Positions 13,861 through 24,316 are shown, counted from the stretch's first letter. The stretch is DNA of 64,000 nt from Psychroserpens sp. Hel_I_66 (GCF_000799465.1 NZ_JUGU01000001.1:1922001-1986000), one strand, 5' to 3'. Notes: a model not told the origin generated them from the letters alone. Numbers and translations are program-made.

Positions 13861-15225
13861 ATGGCAAACACTATAGAAACAAAAAATCCTTACACAGATA
13901 AAGTAATTTCCAAATATGAATTATTTTCTAAAGAGAAACTTGAGAAAAGTATCAACTCTGCGGAAGAAGCATTTCTAAAGTGGAAAAAAGTTGACGTAAA
14001 AGAAAGAGCTAAGCTACTTAAAAAAGTAGCTATGATAATGGAAGAGAACATTGAAAGATACAGTCAACTAATTACTGATGAAATGGGAAAACCAATTTCC
14101 GAAAGTAAAGCCGAAATAGAAAAATGCATATATCTATGCGACTTCTATAGAAAAAATGCCGACTTACTTCTTGCTGATGAAATCATTAAAACCGAAGCCA
14201 AAGAAAGCTTTATAAGTTATGATCCATTAGGAGTCATTCTCGCTATAATGCCTTGGAATTATCCTTTTTGGCAAGTTATGCGCTTTGCAATTCCAACCCT
14301 AACCGCTGGAAATACAGCGTTGCTCAAACATGCATCAAATGTCTCAGGTTGTGCTATCGCGATACAAGAGATTTTTGAACAAGCAGGCTACCCCAAATCA
14401 TGTTTTACAACACTTTTAGTAGATCATGACCAAATAGAAAATGTGATAGAAAATAAGATCATAAAAGCTATATCGCTCACAGGAAGCGAAAAAGCAGGAA
14501 GAAGTATCGCAGAGATTGCAGGAAAAAATTTAAAAAAAACAGTTCTAGAACTTGGAGGTAACAATGCATGTATTATATTAGATGACGCAGATTTAGATCA
14601 ACATATTAAGACCATAGTAAAAGCGAGAATGCAAAATACTGGACAAAGTTGTATAGCTGCCAAACGTTTTATTGTTGTAGAAACCATATATGAAGAATTT
14701 TTAGAGAAGTTTACTTCAAAAGTAAAATCTTTGAAAATTGGTGATCCATCACATAAGGATACCAAAGTTGGGGTTATGGCAAGAGCAGATCTTGCAGACA
14801 CTTTACAAAAACAAGTTAAAGATTCTATCGATAAAGGTGCAACTATTCACTTCGGAAATGAAAAGAATAAATCCTATTATCAACCAACAATACTAACAAA
14901 CGTAAAACCAGGAATGCCATCATTTGATGAAGAAACTTTTGGTCCAGTTGCAGCAATAATTAAAGTAAAAGATAAAAACGAAGCTTATGAATTTGCTTCA
15001 AATTCTAAATTTGGATTGGGTAGCATGATTTTTACCAAAGATACCGATGACGCAAAACAAAGAATATTAGATATTGAGGATGGGGCATTTTTTATTAATG
15101 AAATGGTGAAATCAGACCCAAGGCTCCCTTTTGGTGGCACAAAAGCTTCAGGCTACGGAAGAGAGCTGTCAAGAGAAGGTATTTTAGAATTTGTAAACAA
15201 AAAAACAGTATATATTAACAAATAA
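13861..15225 (+). CDS. NAD(P)-dependent succinate-semialdehyde dehydrogenase-type aldehyde dehydrogenase
   Basis: The 454-residue enzyme oxidises an aldehyde, most likely succinate semialdehyde, to the acid with NAD(P)+. Key sites are PWNYPFWQVMR, the nucleotide-binding LTGSEKAGR, the general-base Glu in LELGGN, the nucleophile Cys in QNTGQSCIAAKRF, the ESxTFGPV-like EETFGPVAAI, and PFGGTKASGYGRELS near the C-terminus. Length is typical for the short SSADH (Sad/GabD-like) group. GABA-pathway genes are absent nearby, so its substrate is not certain. A small membrane-protein gene lies ten bases downstream. The promoter carries the TATGGGTTAAT element. Confidence 0.88.
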   Translation: MANTIETKNPYTDKVISKYELFSKEKLEKSINSAEEAFLKWKKVDVKERAKLLKKVAMIMEENIERYSQLITDEMGKPISESKAEIEKCIYLCDFYRKNADLLLADEIIKTEAKESFISYDPLGVILAIMPWNYPFWQVMRFAIPTLTAGNTALLKHASNVSGCAIAIQEIFEQAGYPKSCFTTLLVDHDQIENVIENKIIKAISLTGSEKAGRSIAEIAGKNLKKTVLELGGNNACIILDDADLDQHIKTIVKARMQNTGQSCIAAKRFIVVETIYEEFLEKFTSKVKSLKIGDPSHKDTKVGVMARADLADTLQKQVKDSIDKGATIHFGNEKNKSYYQPTILTNVKPGMPSFDEETFGPVAAIIKVKDKNEAYEFASNSKFGLGSMIFTKDTDDAKQRILDIEDGAFFINEMVKSDPRLPFGGTKASGYGRELSREGILEFVNKKTVYINK

Positions 15226-15234
15226 AAACCAATT

Positions 15235-15387
15235 ATGAAATTTGTAAAAGAAGAAGAAGAAGAAAGAAGAGATTACATTTTGCAAAAAGATGAAACTACT
15301 AAATCAACGTCTAAATTTGTAATAATAGTTATAGTACTACTAGTAATAGCTGTGGTAGTCTCTGGAATTGTATTTTTAAATAATTAA
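15235..15387 (+). CDS. Small single-span membrane protein (50 aa)
   Basis: The ATG at 15235, ten bases after the aldehyde dehydrogenase stop, opens 50 codons ending at 15387. The peptide has a highly charged N-terminus (MKFVKEEEEERRDYILQKDE), then one membrane helix of about 22 residues (KFVIIVIVLLVIAVVVSGIVFL) ending NN. It has no recognisable family. The purine-rich GAA repeat at codons 6-10 and the close spacing suggest co-translation with the dehydrogenase. It is likely a tail-anchored or small membrane protein. Confidence 0.55.
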   Translation: MKFVKEEEEERRDYILQKDETTKSTSKFVIIVIVLLVIAVVVSGIVFLNN

Positions 15388-15460
15388 TTTTAATCAAATA
15401 CTCAAATTTATTAATGCTTTTTTCGTAAATTTAATGTGATTCACACATAAAAATAATATT

Positions 15461-15928
15461 ATGAGAAAAGCATTAATAATCTTCATAGGTGTATTAACTA
15501 TTTTTTCTTGTAAAAATGAAAATCCCAAAACACCTGATAACTCCTCTATTGATACAGAATCTCCTATCTCACTCGAAGGCGCATGGGAACTTGTAGGTTA
15601 CTATAATTATAAAGATAACAAAATCACCGATTCCTTTCAAACTTCTCAAGGGTATAGGCAAGTCAAAATGTACACAAACAATAAAGTCATGTGGAGCAAA
15701 TATATCCCGTCAGACTCTTCTGAATGGTTTGGATACGGTAAATACAATATTAACGATTCCGAGTTAACAGAAGTCCTAGAATACGGTTCTGAGATGATGA
15801 CAAAAATCATTCAAGAAAAAAAAGAGTTTAAGCACGAACTTATAATTAAAGAAAACTCATTTAGTCAGATAGAAATTGATGAGGAAGGAAATAGAATCTA
15901 CGCAGAAAATTATAAAAGAATAGAGTAA
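15461..15928 (+). CDS. Lipocalin-like lipoprotein
   Basis: The 155-residue protein has a signal and lipobox (LIIFIGVLTIFSC, Cys17) and a mature part that begins with the strand LEGAWELVGYYNYKD and continues with alternating strands (QVKMYTNNKVMWSKYI, WFGYGKYNINDSELTEVLEYG, FKHELIIKENSFSQI). This is the pattern of Bacteroidetes lipocalin-like or 'membrane or secreted' lipoproteins. No catalytic residues are evident. It lies 73 bases after the small membrane gene and may be separate. The tRNA genes lie downstream on the opposite strand. Confidence 0.65.
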   Translation: MRKALIIFIGVLTIFSCKNENPKTPDNSSIDTESPISLEGAWELVGYYNYKDNKITDSFQTSQGYRQVKMYTNNKVMWSKYIPSDSSEWFGYGKYNINDSELTEVLEYGSEMMTKIIQEKKEFKHELIIKENSFSQIEIDEEGNRIYAENYKRIE

Positions 15929-15949
15929 AAAGTTTACAAATAAACTTAA

Positions 15950-15985
15950 AAAAAATAGCTTAACTGAGCTAATCAGTTAAGCTAT
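15950..15985 (-). terminator. Terminator of the tRNA transcript
   Basis: A 12-bp perfect stem, ATAGCTTAACTG (15955-15966) with CAGTTAAGCTAT (15974-15985) and a 7-base loop, is followed on the minus strand by eight T residues. It ends the tRNA-Ser/tRNA-Pro transcript. Confidence 0.85.
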
Positions 15986-15988
15986 AAG

Positions 15989-16063
15989 TCGGGGTGGCAG
16001 GATTCGAACCTGCGACCTCCGCGTCCCAAACGCGGCGCGATAACCGGGCTACGCTACACCCCG
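15989..16063 (-). tRNA. tRNA-Pro (anticodon TGG)
   Basis: The 75-base gene reads CGGGGTG at the 5' end, pairing with CACCCCG plus an A discriminator at the 3' end. The anticodon arm has TTTGG with anticodon TGG for proline, and the T arm has GGTTCGAATCC. CCA is not encoded. It is 37 bases downstream of the tRNA-Ser gene on the same strand. Confidence 0.95.
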
Positions 16064-16100
16064 AATTGGTTATCTTAAAATAAGATTTTAGGAAAATTAG

Positions 16101-16188
16101 CGGAGAGACAGGGATTCGAACCCTGGGTACACTTGTAATGTACGACGATTTAGCAAACCGCTCCTTTCGGCCACTCAGGCACCTCTCC
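16101..16188 (-). tRNA. tRNA-Ser (anticodon GCT)
   Basis: The 88-base gene is a class II tRNA with a long variable arm (GTACATTACAAGTGTAC). It begins GGAGAGG, carries anticodon GCT for serine in TTTGCTAAA, and has the T-loop GGTTCGAATCC. The discriminator is G. It is transcribed with tRNA-Pro. Confidence 0.95.
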
Positions 16189-16293
16189 AATTTTATGAAC
16201 TTAGCATTTGTTGTAAATGCGGATGCAAATGTAAGTTTTCATTGGCAACAACACAACAATTTTTTAATTTTTTTATTCTTTTTCTTGTGAAAT

Positions 16294-18339
16294 TTATTCT
16301 GGATACTCAATTCGCAAATGAAAGATATTTGCCAGCTTTGTTTTAAGTACTTTTTTTATAGACTGTATTTCTTTAAATGTAATATTCGCGTTTAAAAATT
16401 GGCCATCTTCCATTTGCTTATTTATAATCGTTTCAACAAACTTGTCTATTTTGGTTGATGTTGGCTCTTTTAAACTTTTAGAAGCTGCCTCTACACTATC
16501 GCACATCATTAAAATAGCTGTCTCTTTACTAAATGGTTTTGGTCCTGGGTATCTAAAATCATCTTCGCTTGTATCTTCACTTAAATCTTTCTCTTTTCTG
16601 AAAAAATAATACACCAAGCTCGTACCATGATGCGTTCTAATAAAATCAATAACTCTATCTGGTAAATTATTCTTTTTGGCAATTTCTATCCCATCTAAAA
16701 CGTGATCTATAATTATTTTTGCGCTCTCACGAGAAGATAACTCGTCATGAGGATTTATACCTGTAGCTTGATTTTCAGTAAAAAGGGTTGGATTTTTCAT
16801 TTTACCGATATCATGATACAGTGCCCCTACTCTAATCAACATGGCATTTGCTCCAATTTCGTTGGCTGATGCTTCTGCAAGATTAGCGACATTAAGCGAA
16901 TGGTGAAAAGTACCTGGTGCTTTATTTGACAACTCTTTAAGCAATTTCGTATTGGTATCTGAAAGCTCTAGGAGCGAAACATCTGAGACCAATCCGAATA
17001 GTTTTTCATAAATGTATATTAAAGGTTGCACAAACAAGGTTGCTAAACCGCATAATACGAATAACGCAAAAGTTGTTGGATCCAAATTGGAAATCTCACC
17101 TTCTTGAATTACATAAAAAGCGAAGTAGGCTACAATGTAAATAAGCGTGATTTGACCAACAGAAATGAACAAATTTGCACGTTTATATAATTCTGACACA
17201 GTCAAAATGGTAACAATGCCAGCTATGATTTGCAAAAACATATATTCATAACTGTTAGGCACTATAAAACCAAGTAAAAGTACGGTGAGTACATGTGCGA
17301 ACAATCCCAATCGCGCATCAAAAAAAGCTTTAAAAACCAAAGGAAGAATACATAATGGCACAACATAAACATATTGTGAATTGTAACTAATAACAATGGT
17401 TGTCAAAAATATCATTAACAAAATATTGAAAAAGATGAAAGTCACTTTTGTGTTATCCAGGAAAACTTCCATTCTATATTTCCGAAGAAACAATAGAAGC
17501 ATCAATAATGCTAATGATACAAGCAATGAATACGCAAATATTATTAAATTATAGTTGGACTCATTCCATAGTTGAGATTCATATTCTGTCTCTAAAGATT
17601 TTAAAATATCGTATTTATTACCTTCTACGATTTCCCCTTTAGAAATAATAAGTGTTCCCTTTTCGATACTTCCTCTTACACTTGAGATATTTTGCAACTT
17701 TTCCTCTAAGGCATTTTTTGTTAGTGATGAGTTTAATGTTAAATTTGGTTTTATAACATCAAAAAAAAGAGATATGTAGGTGGCACTAAACTGTGATAGA
17801 TTATTAACGTCTAATTCATTTTCTATAATATCTCTAAACCCGTTAATCTTAGTAAGATTTGAAAATTGAGTTTCGCTAAACTGGGTTTGCCCGTCAAGTA
17901 TAATGGCATTCTTATTTTCGGGATATTCATAATCTTCATCCAGAACACCAAATTTATAAATTGTATTTATTGCAGATTTTCCAACTTTAGATAAATTTCT
18001 ATTAGATCTTATAATACTATCTGCAAATGCGGTTTTAAATTTTTCTGAAAATGCATCTAAAACATTTTCTTTTATAGAGGTATCAATATCAAAATAGAGC
18101 GCACTTCTATTTGAGGTTTCTATTTTTTCTTGCTGAATTTCTTCGGAAGATTTCTTGATTGCAAAATCAAATGGAGCCAATAGACTTTCTGATTGCCAAG
18201 GTTTTCCCTTATCAAAATCGTATTTAAATTTTCCACTCTTGGGAAATAGGTACACAATCAAAAAGGTCGTACTTAAAAACAAAAGCACTTTATATAAAAG
18301 TGCATGATTTTTATACCATTTATTAATTATGTCGTTCAT
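16294..18339 (-). CDS. PgpH-type 7TM-HD family membrane phosphohydrolase
   Basis: This 681-residue membrane protein has one N-terminal membrane segment (ALLYKVLLFLSTTFLIVYLF), a periplasmic 7TMR-HDED sensor region of about 230 residues, seven further membrane segments, and a cytoplasmic HD domain with HHSLNVANLAEASANEIG, the metal motif YHDIGKMKNP, HDELSS and RTHHGTSLVYYFF. The family hydrolyses c-di-AMP in Listeria PgpH; this copy probably does the same, although the ligand is not proven. The ATG at 18339 (MNDII) is preferred over an upstream TTG. It is divergent from thiolase. Confidence 0.88.
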   Translation of the reverse strand: MNDIINKWYKNHALLYKVLLFLSTTFLIVYLFPKSGKFKYDFDKGKPWQSESLLAPFDFAIKKSSEEIQQEKIETSNRSALYFDIDTSIKENVLDAFSEKFKTAFADSIIRSNRNLSKVGKSAINTIYKFGVLDEDYEYPENKNAIILDGQTQFSETQFSNLTKINGFRDIIENELDVNNLSQFSATYISLFFDVIKPNLTLNSSLTKNALEEKLQNISSVRGSIEKGTLIISKGEIVEGNKYDILKSLETEYESQLWNESNYNLIIFAYSLLVSLALLMLLLFLRKYRMEVFLDNTKVTFIFFNILLMIFLTTIVISYNSQYVYVVPLCILPLVFKAFFDARLGLFAHVLTVLLLGFIVPNSYEYMFLQIIAGIVTILTVSELYKRANLFISVGQITLIYIVAYFAFYVIQEGEISNLDPTTFALFVLCGLATLFVQPLIYIYEKLFGLVSDVSLLELSDTNTKLLKELSNKAPGTFHHSLNVANLAEASANEIGANAMLIRVGALYHDIGKMKNPTLFTENQATGINPHDELSSRESAKIIIDHVLDGIEIAKKNNLPDRVIDFIRTHHGTSLVYYFFRKEKDLSEDTSEDDFRYPGPKPFSKETAILMMCDSVEAASKSLKEPTSTKIDKFVETIINKQMEDGQFLNANITFKEIQSIKKVLKTKLANIFHLRIEYPE

Positions 18340-18441
18340 TTGAAAAGTACTAGTCAATTAAGCATTCACACTTTCAAAAGTAAGAAAATATAATAGAACT
18401 TTGCTTATTGTGTGCAACACTACAATTAATTAAAAAATGAT

Positions 18442-18449
18442 TAATTTTG
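18442..18449 (+). promoter_or_regulatory. -7 promoter element of the thiolase gene
   Basis: TAATTTTG matches TAnnTTTG and sits 27 bases before the thiolase ATG. No clear TTG is found 19-21 bases upstream, so the -33 box is weak. Confidence 0.45.
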
Positions 18450-18475
18450 TTTTCAGAAAATAAAACACATTAAAT

Positions 18476-19654
18476 ATGAGTAAAGAGGTCGTAATTGTAT
18501 CAACCGCAAGAACTCCAATCGGGAGTTTTTTAGGAGCATTGTCAACCATTCCAGCACCAAGACTTGGCGCTATTGCTATAAAAGGAGCACTAGATAAAAT
18601 CAATCTAAAACCAGAGATGGTTGACGAGGTTTTAATGGGAAATGTTGTACAGGCTGGAACCGGTCAAGCGCCTGCAAGACAAGCAGCTATTTTTGCTGGA
18701 ATTCCAGATACCGTACCATGTACCACTATTAACAAAGTCTGTGCTTCTGGTATGAAAGCTGTGATGCAAGCTGCTCAATCTATTGCTCTTGGAGACACAA
18801 ATATTGTTGTTGCAGGAGGTATGGAAAACATGAGCTTAATACCTCATTACTTACACGCAAGAACTGCTACAAAATTTGGACCTGCAACTCTTATTGATGG
18901 GATGCAAAAAGATGGTTTAGTTGATGCGTATGATGAAAATGCAATGGGTGTTTGTGCAGATGCTTGTGCTCAAGAATACAAATTCTCAAGAGAAGAACAA
19001 GATGCTTATGCTATTCAATCTTACAAACGCTCTGCAGCTGCATGGGATGCTGGTAAGTTTGATGACGAGGTTGTACCGGTTGAAGTACCTCAACGAAGAG
19101 GAGAGCCTAAAATAGTTTCAAAGGACGAAGAATATACTAATGTTTTTATGGATAAAATTCCTTCGTTAAGACCCGCTTTTTCTAAGGATGGTACTGTGAC
19201 TGCTGCAAATGCATCTACAATAAATGATGGTGCTGGAGCTATGATTTTAATGAGTAGAGAGAAGGCAGATGAGTTAGGATTGACACCTTTGGCAACCATT
19301 AAAAGCTATGCCGATGCTGCTCAAGAACCAAAGTGGTTTACAACTTCACCTGCAAAAGCATTACCAAAAGCGATCGAAAAGGCTGGCATATCTTTAAGTG
19401 ATGTTGATTACTTTGAGTTTAATGAGGCATTTTCTGTTGTTGGTTTGGCTAATATGAAAATTTTAGGTTTAAATGACAGCAATGTCAATGTAAATGGTGG
19501 TGCTGTTTCTTTAGGTCACCCATTAGGATGTTCGGGAGTTAGAATATTAATTACCCTTCTTAGCGTTTTACAACAAAATGATGCCAAGATTGGTGCAGCT
19601 GCTATATGTAATGGTGGCGGTGGAGCTTCTGCTATGGTAATAGAACGTAACTAA
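18476..19654 (+). CDS. Acetyl-CoA C-acetyltransferase (thiolase)
   Basis: The enzyme joins or cleaves acetyl-CoA and acyl-CoA units in fatty acid or ketone metabolism. At 392 residues it is of standard length. The active-site nucleophile is in TINKVCASGMKA (Cys about 88), the His and Cys of the C-terminal active site are in NEAF and GHPLGCSGVR, and the protein ends with NGGGGASAMVIER. Upstream is a -7 element. It is followed nine bases later by the NlpC/P60 gene, so the two are probably co-transcribed although unrelated in function. Confidence 0.95.
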   Translation: MSKEVVIVSTARTPIGSFLGALSTIPAPRLGAIAIKGALDKINLKPEMVDEVLMGNVVQAGTGQAPARQAAIFAGIPDTVPCTTINKVCASGMKAVMQAAQSIALGDTNIVVAGGMENMSLIPHYLHARTATKFGPATLIDGMQKDGLVDAYDENAMGVCADACAQEYKFSREEQDAYAIQSYKRSAAAWDAGKFDDEVVPVEVPQRRGEPKIVSKDEEYTNVFMDKIPSLRPAFSKDGTVTAANASTINDGAGAMILMSREKADELGLTPLATIKSYADAAQEPKWFTTSPAKALPKAIEKAGISLSDVDYFEFNEAFSVVGLANMKILGLNDSNVNVNGGAVSLGHPLGCSGVRILITLLSVLQQNDAKIGAAAICNGGGGASAMVIERN

Positions 19655-19663
19655 AAGAAAACA

Positions 19664-20413
19664 ATGCAATACGGAATTTGTAACCTTAGCATTGTTCCTC
19701 TTAGAATTGAGCCTAGTGATTCAACCGAGCTTGTGTCACAGGTGTTATATGGCGAAATTTTTAAAGTCCTTGAGCAGCGTAAGAATTGGAGTAGAATCCG
19801 TTTAGCATTTGACAAATATGAAGGTTGGATTGACAACAAACAATATTTTGAAATTACTGAGGATGTCTATAAGAAAATCAAGCTTGAAGAACATGTACTA
19901 TCTACAGATTTAGTTGAGTATATTCAAGATTACGATCATAATTTATATACCATTCCCATTGGGTCCTCATTAAATGGATTATCTGTTTTAAATCATTCTT
20001 TTGATGGTCATTCAAGAACTTTGAAAAATGACAAATCCAACCTTATTAAAACTGCTTTTATTTATCTAAACTCACCTTATCTTTGGGGAGGAAAAACACC
20101 TTTTGGCATTGACTGTTCTGGTTTTACCCAAATGGTTTATAAATTAAATGGTTATAAACTTTTAAGAGATGCTTCCCAACAAGCCACTCAAGGTCAAGCC
20201 TTAAGTTTTATAGAAGAAAGTGAACCTGGAGATTTAGCATTTTTTGATAACAATGAAGGAAATATTACTCACGTAGGCATCATTATGGAAGACAATTACA
20301 TCATACACGCCCACGGAAAAGTGAGAATTGATAGATTAGACCATTCTGGAATCTATAATGTAGACAGTAAATTACATACCCATAAATTAAGGGTCATAAA
20401 AAAAATCATATAA
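19664..20413 (+). CDS. NlpC/P60 peptidoglycan endopeptidase with SH3-like N-terminus
   Basis: The 249-residue hydrolase cuts peptide bridges in the cell wall. Its N-terminal half has SH3b-like strands (YGEIFKVLEQRKNWSRIRL and GWIDNKQYFEI), and the C-terminal half is an NlpC/P60 domain with the catalytic Cys in DCSGFTQMVYK, the strand GDLAFFDNNEG, and the His residues in ITHVGIIM and YIIHAHGKVR. No signal peptide is obvious at the N-terminus, as in many flavobacterial homologues. A palindromic terminator follows immediately. Confidence 0.88.
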   Translation: MQYGICNLSIVPLRIEPSDSTELVSQVLYGEIFKVLEQRKNWSRIRLAFDKYEGWIDNKQYFEITEDVYKKIKLEEHVLSTDLVEYIQDYDHNLYTIPIGSSLNGLSVLNHSFDGHSRTLKNDKSNLIKTAFIYLNSPYLWGGKTPFGIDCSGFTQMVYKLNGYKLLRDASQQATQGQALSFIEESEPGDLAFFDNNEGNITHVGIIMEDNYIIHAHGKVRIDRLDHSGIYNVDSKLHTHKLRVIKKII

Positions 20414-20450
20414 AAAAAGCGTCCAAATAATTATTTGGACGCTTTTTTTT
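20412..20450. terminator. Bidirectional intrinsic terminator
   Basis: An almost unbroken palindrome, AAAAAAAGCGTCCAAATAAT with its complement (20412-20450), carries T-runs on both strands and sits between the convergent NlpC/P60 and TPR genes. Confidence 0.95.
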
Positions 20451-20466
20451 TTGATTACTAATCTAT

Positions 20467-21741
20467 TTAATTTCCAGCTTGCAGCTCTTCAACTTTAGCT
20501 TTCATAGCCTTAAACTTTTCAGTTTGTGCAGTAGCACTATAGATGTTCATTAACGTTTGTGCAGCTTGAATATCTTTTGGCTTCATCTTCAAAGTTGTTT
20601 CCAAATAAGGTATTGCCTGTTCATATATACTTGTACGCTCTGCTCTTAACTCGTCATAACGCTTGTTATCTGCGCTAGAAGTACCAAGAGAATTCATTTC
20701 TTCAACTATAGCACTTTCATTGCTTAATATCAATACCGCCATATTATTGTAAGCATCTGTATAAGATGGATCTAATTCAATTGCTCTTTCATAATATTTT
20801 TTTGCAGATTCTCTTTCACCTGCTTCTGCTGCGATTACCCCTAAGTTATATTGTAACTCTGCATTATTAGGGTCTTTTGATGTAGCTTCTTTCATTAGCT
20901 CTTTAAAACGGTCTTTATTTCCCATTTTAAGCTGAACATTTGCTTCGGAAATCAATAATCCCAAATCATCTGGATTTTGATCTCTCGCAACTTTCATTGC
21001 TTCCAGTGCTTTTTCATCATCTCCATTATTTAAATGAATCAAAGCTATATTCTTTACAATCTCTGCAGACTTAGATTCTGTTTTTTTGTCTTTTGGAGCA
21101 GTATGCGTTCCAGCCCTTACAGATATGTCTCTTAAAGATTTGCTATCAAAAGTTTCTGTTTCACCAGTTTCTTTGTTAACCGCTGTATATTCCGTACCAA
21201 TACCTTTAAAACCTAAATCCCTTAATTCTTCATAATATTTCAATGAAGTATTATAATCTTGGCCTGTAACAGCTGTCGATGCAGCATAATAAAGATATAA
21301 AGTATCTTTTGGAGACATACGGTACGCTCTATTAAACCCAGCAGATGATAATGCATAATCCTTACTTTGCAAAGCAGCATTCGCTTTGGTAAGTGAACTA
21401 TTAAGCATTTGAGATTTTAATTCTTCAACTGAAGATCCATATTTACCTTTACCAGACCCTTCAATTTCTTGAACCATATTGAAACTTTTTATAGCTTCAT
21501 CAATATCTGTACTAGAGCCAGTACCATTTGCATACAAGGCTTGTCCCTTTACATAATAAAATTTTGCTTTTAATTTGTCATCTGCATTGGCAATTAAAGG
21601 TTCTGCAGCGTTTATTGCCGATTTAGCATCAGCAAAATTACCAGATTTAATTGCTTTTTCAGCTGTTTTAAGCTCACTCTTTTGTGCAAAAGAAAATGTA
21701 CTTACTAACAGTGCAAGAGCAACTATAAATTGTTTTTTCAT
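20467..21741 (-). CDS. Secreted TPR-repeat protein
   Basis: The 424-residue protein has a cleavable signal peptide (KKQFIVALALLVSTFSFAQ) and a chain of tetratricopeptide helices (FADAKSAINAAEPLIANADDK, GDDEKALEAMKVARDQNPDD, YNLGVIAAEAGERESAKKYYERAIELDPSYTDAYNNMAVL). It is probably periplasmic or outer-membrane associated and may act as a protein-protein scaffold. The specific role is unknown. It is 28 bases from the stop of gyrA and probably shares its transcript, which would make it the distal gene. Confidence 0.85.
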   Translation of the reverse strand: MKKQFIVALALLVSTFSFAQKSELKTAEKAIKSGNFADAKSAINAAEPLIANADDKLKAKFYYVKGQALYANGTGSSTDIDEAIKSFNMVQEIEGSGKGKYGSSVEELKSQMLNSSLTKANAALQSKDYALSSAGFNRAYRMSPKDTLYLYYAASTAVTGQDYNTSLKYYEELRDLGFKGIGTEYTAVNKETGETETFDSKSLRDISVRAGTHTAPKDKKTESKSAEIVKNIALIHLNNGDDEKALEAMKVARDQNPDDLGLLISEANVQLKMGNKDRFKELMKEATSKDPNNAELQYNLGVIAAEAGERESAKKYYERAIELDPSYTDAYNNMAVLILSNESAIVEEMNSLGTSSADNKRYDELRAERTSIYEQAIPYLETTLKMKPKDIQAAQTLMNIYSATAQTEKFKAMKAKVEELQAGN

Positions 21742-21769
21742 TATTAGTTATTTTTAGTGTTAATATTAA

Positions 21770-24316
21770 TTATTCTTCTTCGTTAGAATCAAGAGTTGTG
21801 CCATTTTCATTTACATCCTCTATTTCAGAAGCAACATCTTCAATTTCTTCTTCATCCTCTTTCATCACTTTTGCAACTGCAGCGATAGAATCACTTCCTT
21901 TAAGATTAATAAGTCTTACACCTTGAGTTGCTCTTCCCATTACCCTTAAATCTGCCACTGCCATTCTAATTGCGATACCAGATCTATTGATAATCATAAG
22001 ATCATCATCATCTGTTACTGTTTTGATAGCAACCAAATGTCCGGTTTTTTCTGTTACAGAAATTGTTTTCACTCCTTTTCCGCCACGATTCGTAATTCTA
22101 TAAATTGCTTCTCCATCTTCTGGATCATCGATATAGCTTCGTTTTCCGTAGCCTTTTTCAGAAACAACTAAAACAGATTCTTCTTGAGGATTCTCAATAG
22201 CTATCATTCCAATCACTTCATCTTTATCATTTGCCAAACGAATACCTCTTACACCAGAGGCATTTCTTCCCATTGGTCTTGTTTTTTCCTCTTCAAATCT
22301 AATAGCCTTACCAGATTTAAGTGCTAACATCACCTGGCTGTTTCCAGTGGTTAATTTTGCTTCTAGCAATTCATCATCCTCCTTGATTGTAATAGCATTT
22401 ATACCATTTGTACGAGGTCTTGAATATTGCTCTAAAGCTGTTTTCTTAACTTGACCTTTTTTGGTTGCCATTATGACATAATGACTATTTATATAATCTT
22501 CATCTTTTAAATCCTGAGTACAAATGAAAGCCATGACCTTATCGTCTTGCTCAATATTGATCAAGTTTTGAATGGCTCTACCCTTAGAGGTTTTACTACC
22601 TTCTGGTATTTCGTAGACTCGCATCCAAAAGCATTTTCCTTTTTGGGTAAAGAATAGCATGTATTGGTGATTGGTTCCAACAAATAAATGTTCTAAGAAA
22701 TCTTCATTACGGGTTGTTGATGCTTTTTGCCCAACACCTCCTCTATTTTGTGTTTTATATTCGGTAAGTGAAGTTCTTTTGATGTAACCTGCGTGAGAAA
22801 TGGTAATCACCACTTGCTCATCTGGAATCATATCTTCAATACTTAAATCACCACCTGCATATTCTATTTGTGAACGACGCTCATCACCATATTTATCTTT
22901 GATTACTTGAAGTTCTTCTTTTATAATCTCATAACGACGATCCTTTTTATCAAGAATATCCTTTAAATCTTCAATTGTTTTCATCAACTCGTCATATTCT
23001 GAACGTAATTTATCTTGTTCTAATCCTGTGAGTTGACGTAATCGCATTTCAACGATTGCCTTGGCTTGTATTTCTGAAAGTTTAAATCGCTCAATTAATT
23101 TTTCACGTGCCTCATCTGCATTTGATGATGCCCTAATAAGCGCGATTACTTCATCAATATTATCTGAAGCTATAATTAAACCTTCAAGAATATGAGCTCT
23201 TTCTTCCGCTTTGCGTAATTCGTATTTTGTTCGTCTAACAACAACTTCGTGCCTGTGCTCTACAAAGTAATGAATCATTTGTTTGAGATTCAATAACTCT
23301 GGACGACCTTTGACTAAGGCAATATTATTTACACTAAAAGACGATTGTAATGCTGTATATTTATACAACATATTTAATACGATGTTTGGTATGGCGTCAC
23401 GTTTTAAAACGTAAACAATACGCATTCCGTTTCTATCAGATTCGTCTCTAATAAGGGAGATACCTTCAATTTTTTTATCATTAACCAAATCGGCAGTCTT
23501 TTTAATCATGTCTGCCTTATTGACTTGGTATGGAATTTCGGTAACAATAATACTTTCCTTTCCTTGAACTTCTTCTATTCTAGCTTTACCTCTAATAACG
23601 ATACGACCTCTTCCAGTCTTAAAAGCCTCACGAACGCCATCATAACCATAAATAGTTCCTCCAGTTGGAAAATCTGGCGCTTTTACATGTTGAATTAGCT
23701 CATCAATTTCAATATCGTTATTTTCAATGTAAGCAATTGTACCGTCGATAACTTCAGATAAATTGTGTGGAGGCATATTAGTAGCCATACCAACCGCAAT
23801 ACCAGAGGCTCCATTAACTAATAGTCCAGGAATTCTTGTTGGTAAAACCGTAGGTTCCTGTAATGTATCATCAAAATTCAACTTATGGTCTACAGTTTCT
23901 TTATCAATATCCGCAAGCATTTCTTCGGAAATCTTCTTCATTCTTGCTTCCGTATAACGCATTGCAGCAGGACTGTCTCCATCAATAGAACCAAAGTTCC
24001 CTTGACCATCAACAAGCATGTAACGTAAACTCCATTCTTGAGCCATACGCACCATTGCATCATAAACAGAGGTATCACCATGAGGGTGGTACTTACCTAA
24101 AACCTCACCAACGATTCTTGCAGATTTTTTATGAGCAGTATTTGATCTCACACCAAGTTCATGCATTCCAAATAGTACGCGTCTGTGAACCGGTTTCAAA
24201 CCATCTCTCACATCTGGCAATGCACGTGACACAATGACCGACATTGAATAATCAATGTAGGCAGATTTCATTTCATCCTCAATGTTTATAGGGATCAATT
24301 TCTCTCCTTCTTCCAT
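21770..24316 (-). CDS. gyrA: DNA gyrase subunit A
   Basis: GyrA cuts and rejoins DNA in ATP-driven supercoiling with GyrB. The 848 residues include the winged-helix and tower regions, the quinolone-resistance segment [17 protein letters not shown], the catalytic tyrosine in [10 protein letters not shown], and six C-terminal beta-pinwheel blades with the GyrA box in [11 protein letters not shown]. The C-terminal tail is acidic ([19 protein letters not shown]). The residue matching E. coli Ser83 is Thr here, with Ser following, which is common in related genera. The TPR gene follows on the same strand. Confidence 0.95.
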   Translation of the reverse strand: MEEGEKLIPINIEDEMKSAYIDYSMSVIVSRALPDVRDGLKPVHRRVLFGMHELGVRSNTAHKKSARIVGEVLGKYHPHGDTSVYDAMVRMAQEWSLRYMLVDGQGNFGSIDGDSPAAMRYTEARMKKISEEMLADIDKETVDHKLNFDDTLQEPTVLPTRIPGLLVNGASGIAVGMATNMPPHNLSEVIDGTIAYIENNDIEIDELIQHVKAPDFPTGGTIYGYDGVREAFKTGRGRIVIRGKARIEEVQGKESIIVTEIPYQVNKADMIKKTADLVNDKKIEGISLIRDESDRNGMRIVYVLKRDAIPNIVLNMLYKYTALQSSFSVNNIALVKGRPELLNLKQMIHYFVEHRHEVVVRRTKYELRKAEERAHILEGLIIASDNIDEVIALIRASSNADEAREKLIERFKLSEIQAKAIVEMRLRQLTGLEQDKLRSEYDELMKTIEDLKDILDKKDRRYEIIKEELQVIKDKYGDERRSQIEYAGGDLSIEDMIPDEQVVITISHAGYIKRTSLTEYKTQNRGGVGQKASTTRNEDFLEHLFVGTNHQYMLFFTQKGKCFWMRVYEIPEGSKTSKGRAIQNLINIEQDDKVMAFICTQDLKDEDYINSHYVIMATKKGQVKKTALEQYSRPRTNGINAITIKEDDELLEAKLTTGNSQVMLALKSGKAIRFEEEKTRPMGRNASGVRGIRLANDKDEVIGMIAIENPQEESVLVVSEKGYGKRSYIDDPEDGEAIYRITNRGGKGVKTISVTEKTGHLVAIKTVTDDDDLMIINRSGIAIRMAVADLRVMGRATQGVRLINLKGSDSIAAVAKVMKEDEEEIEDVASEIEDVNENGTTLDSNEEE

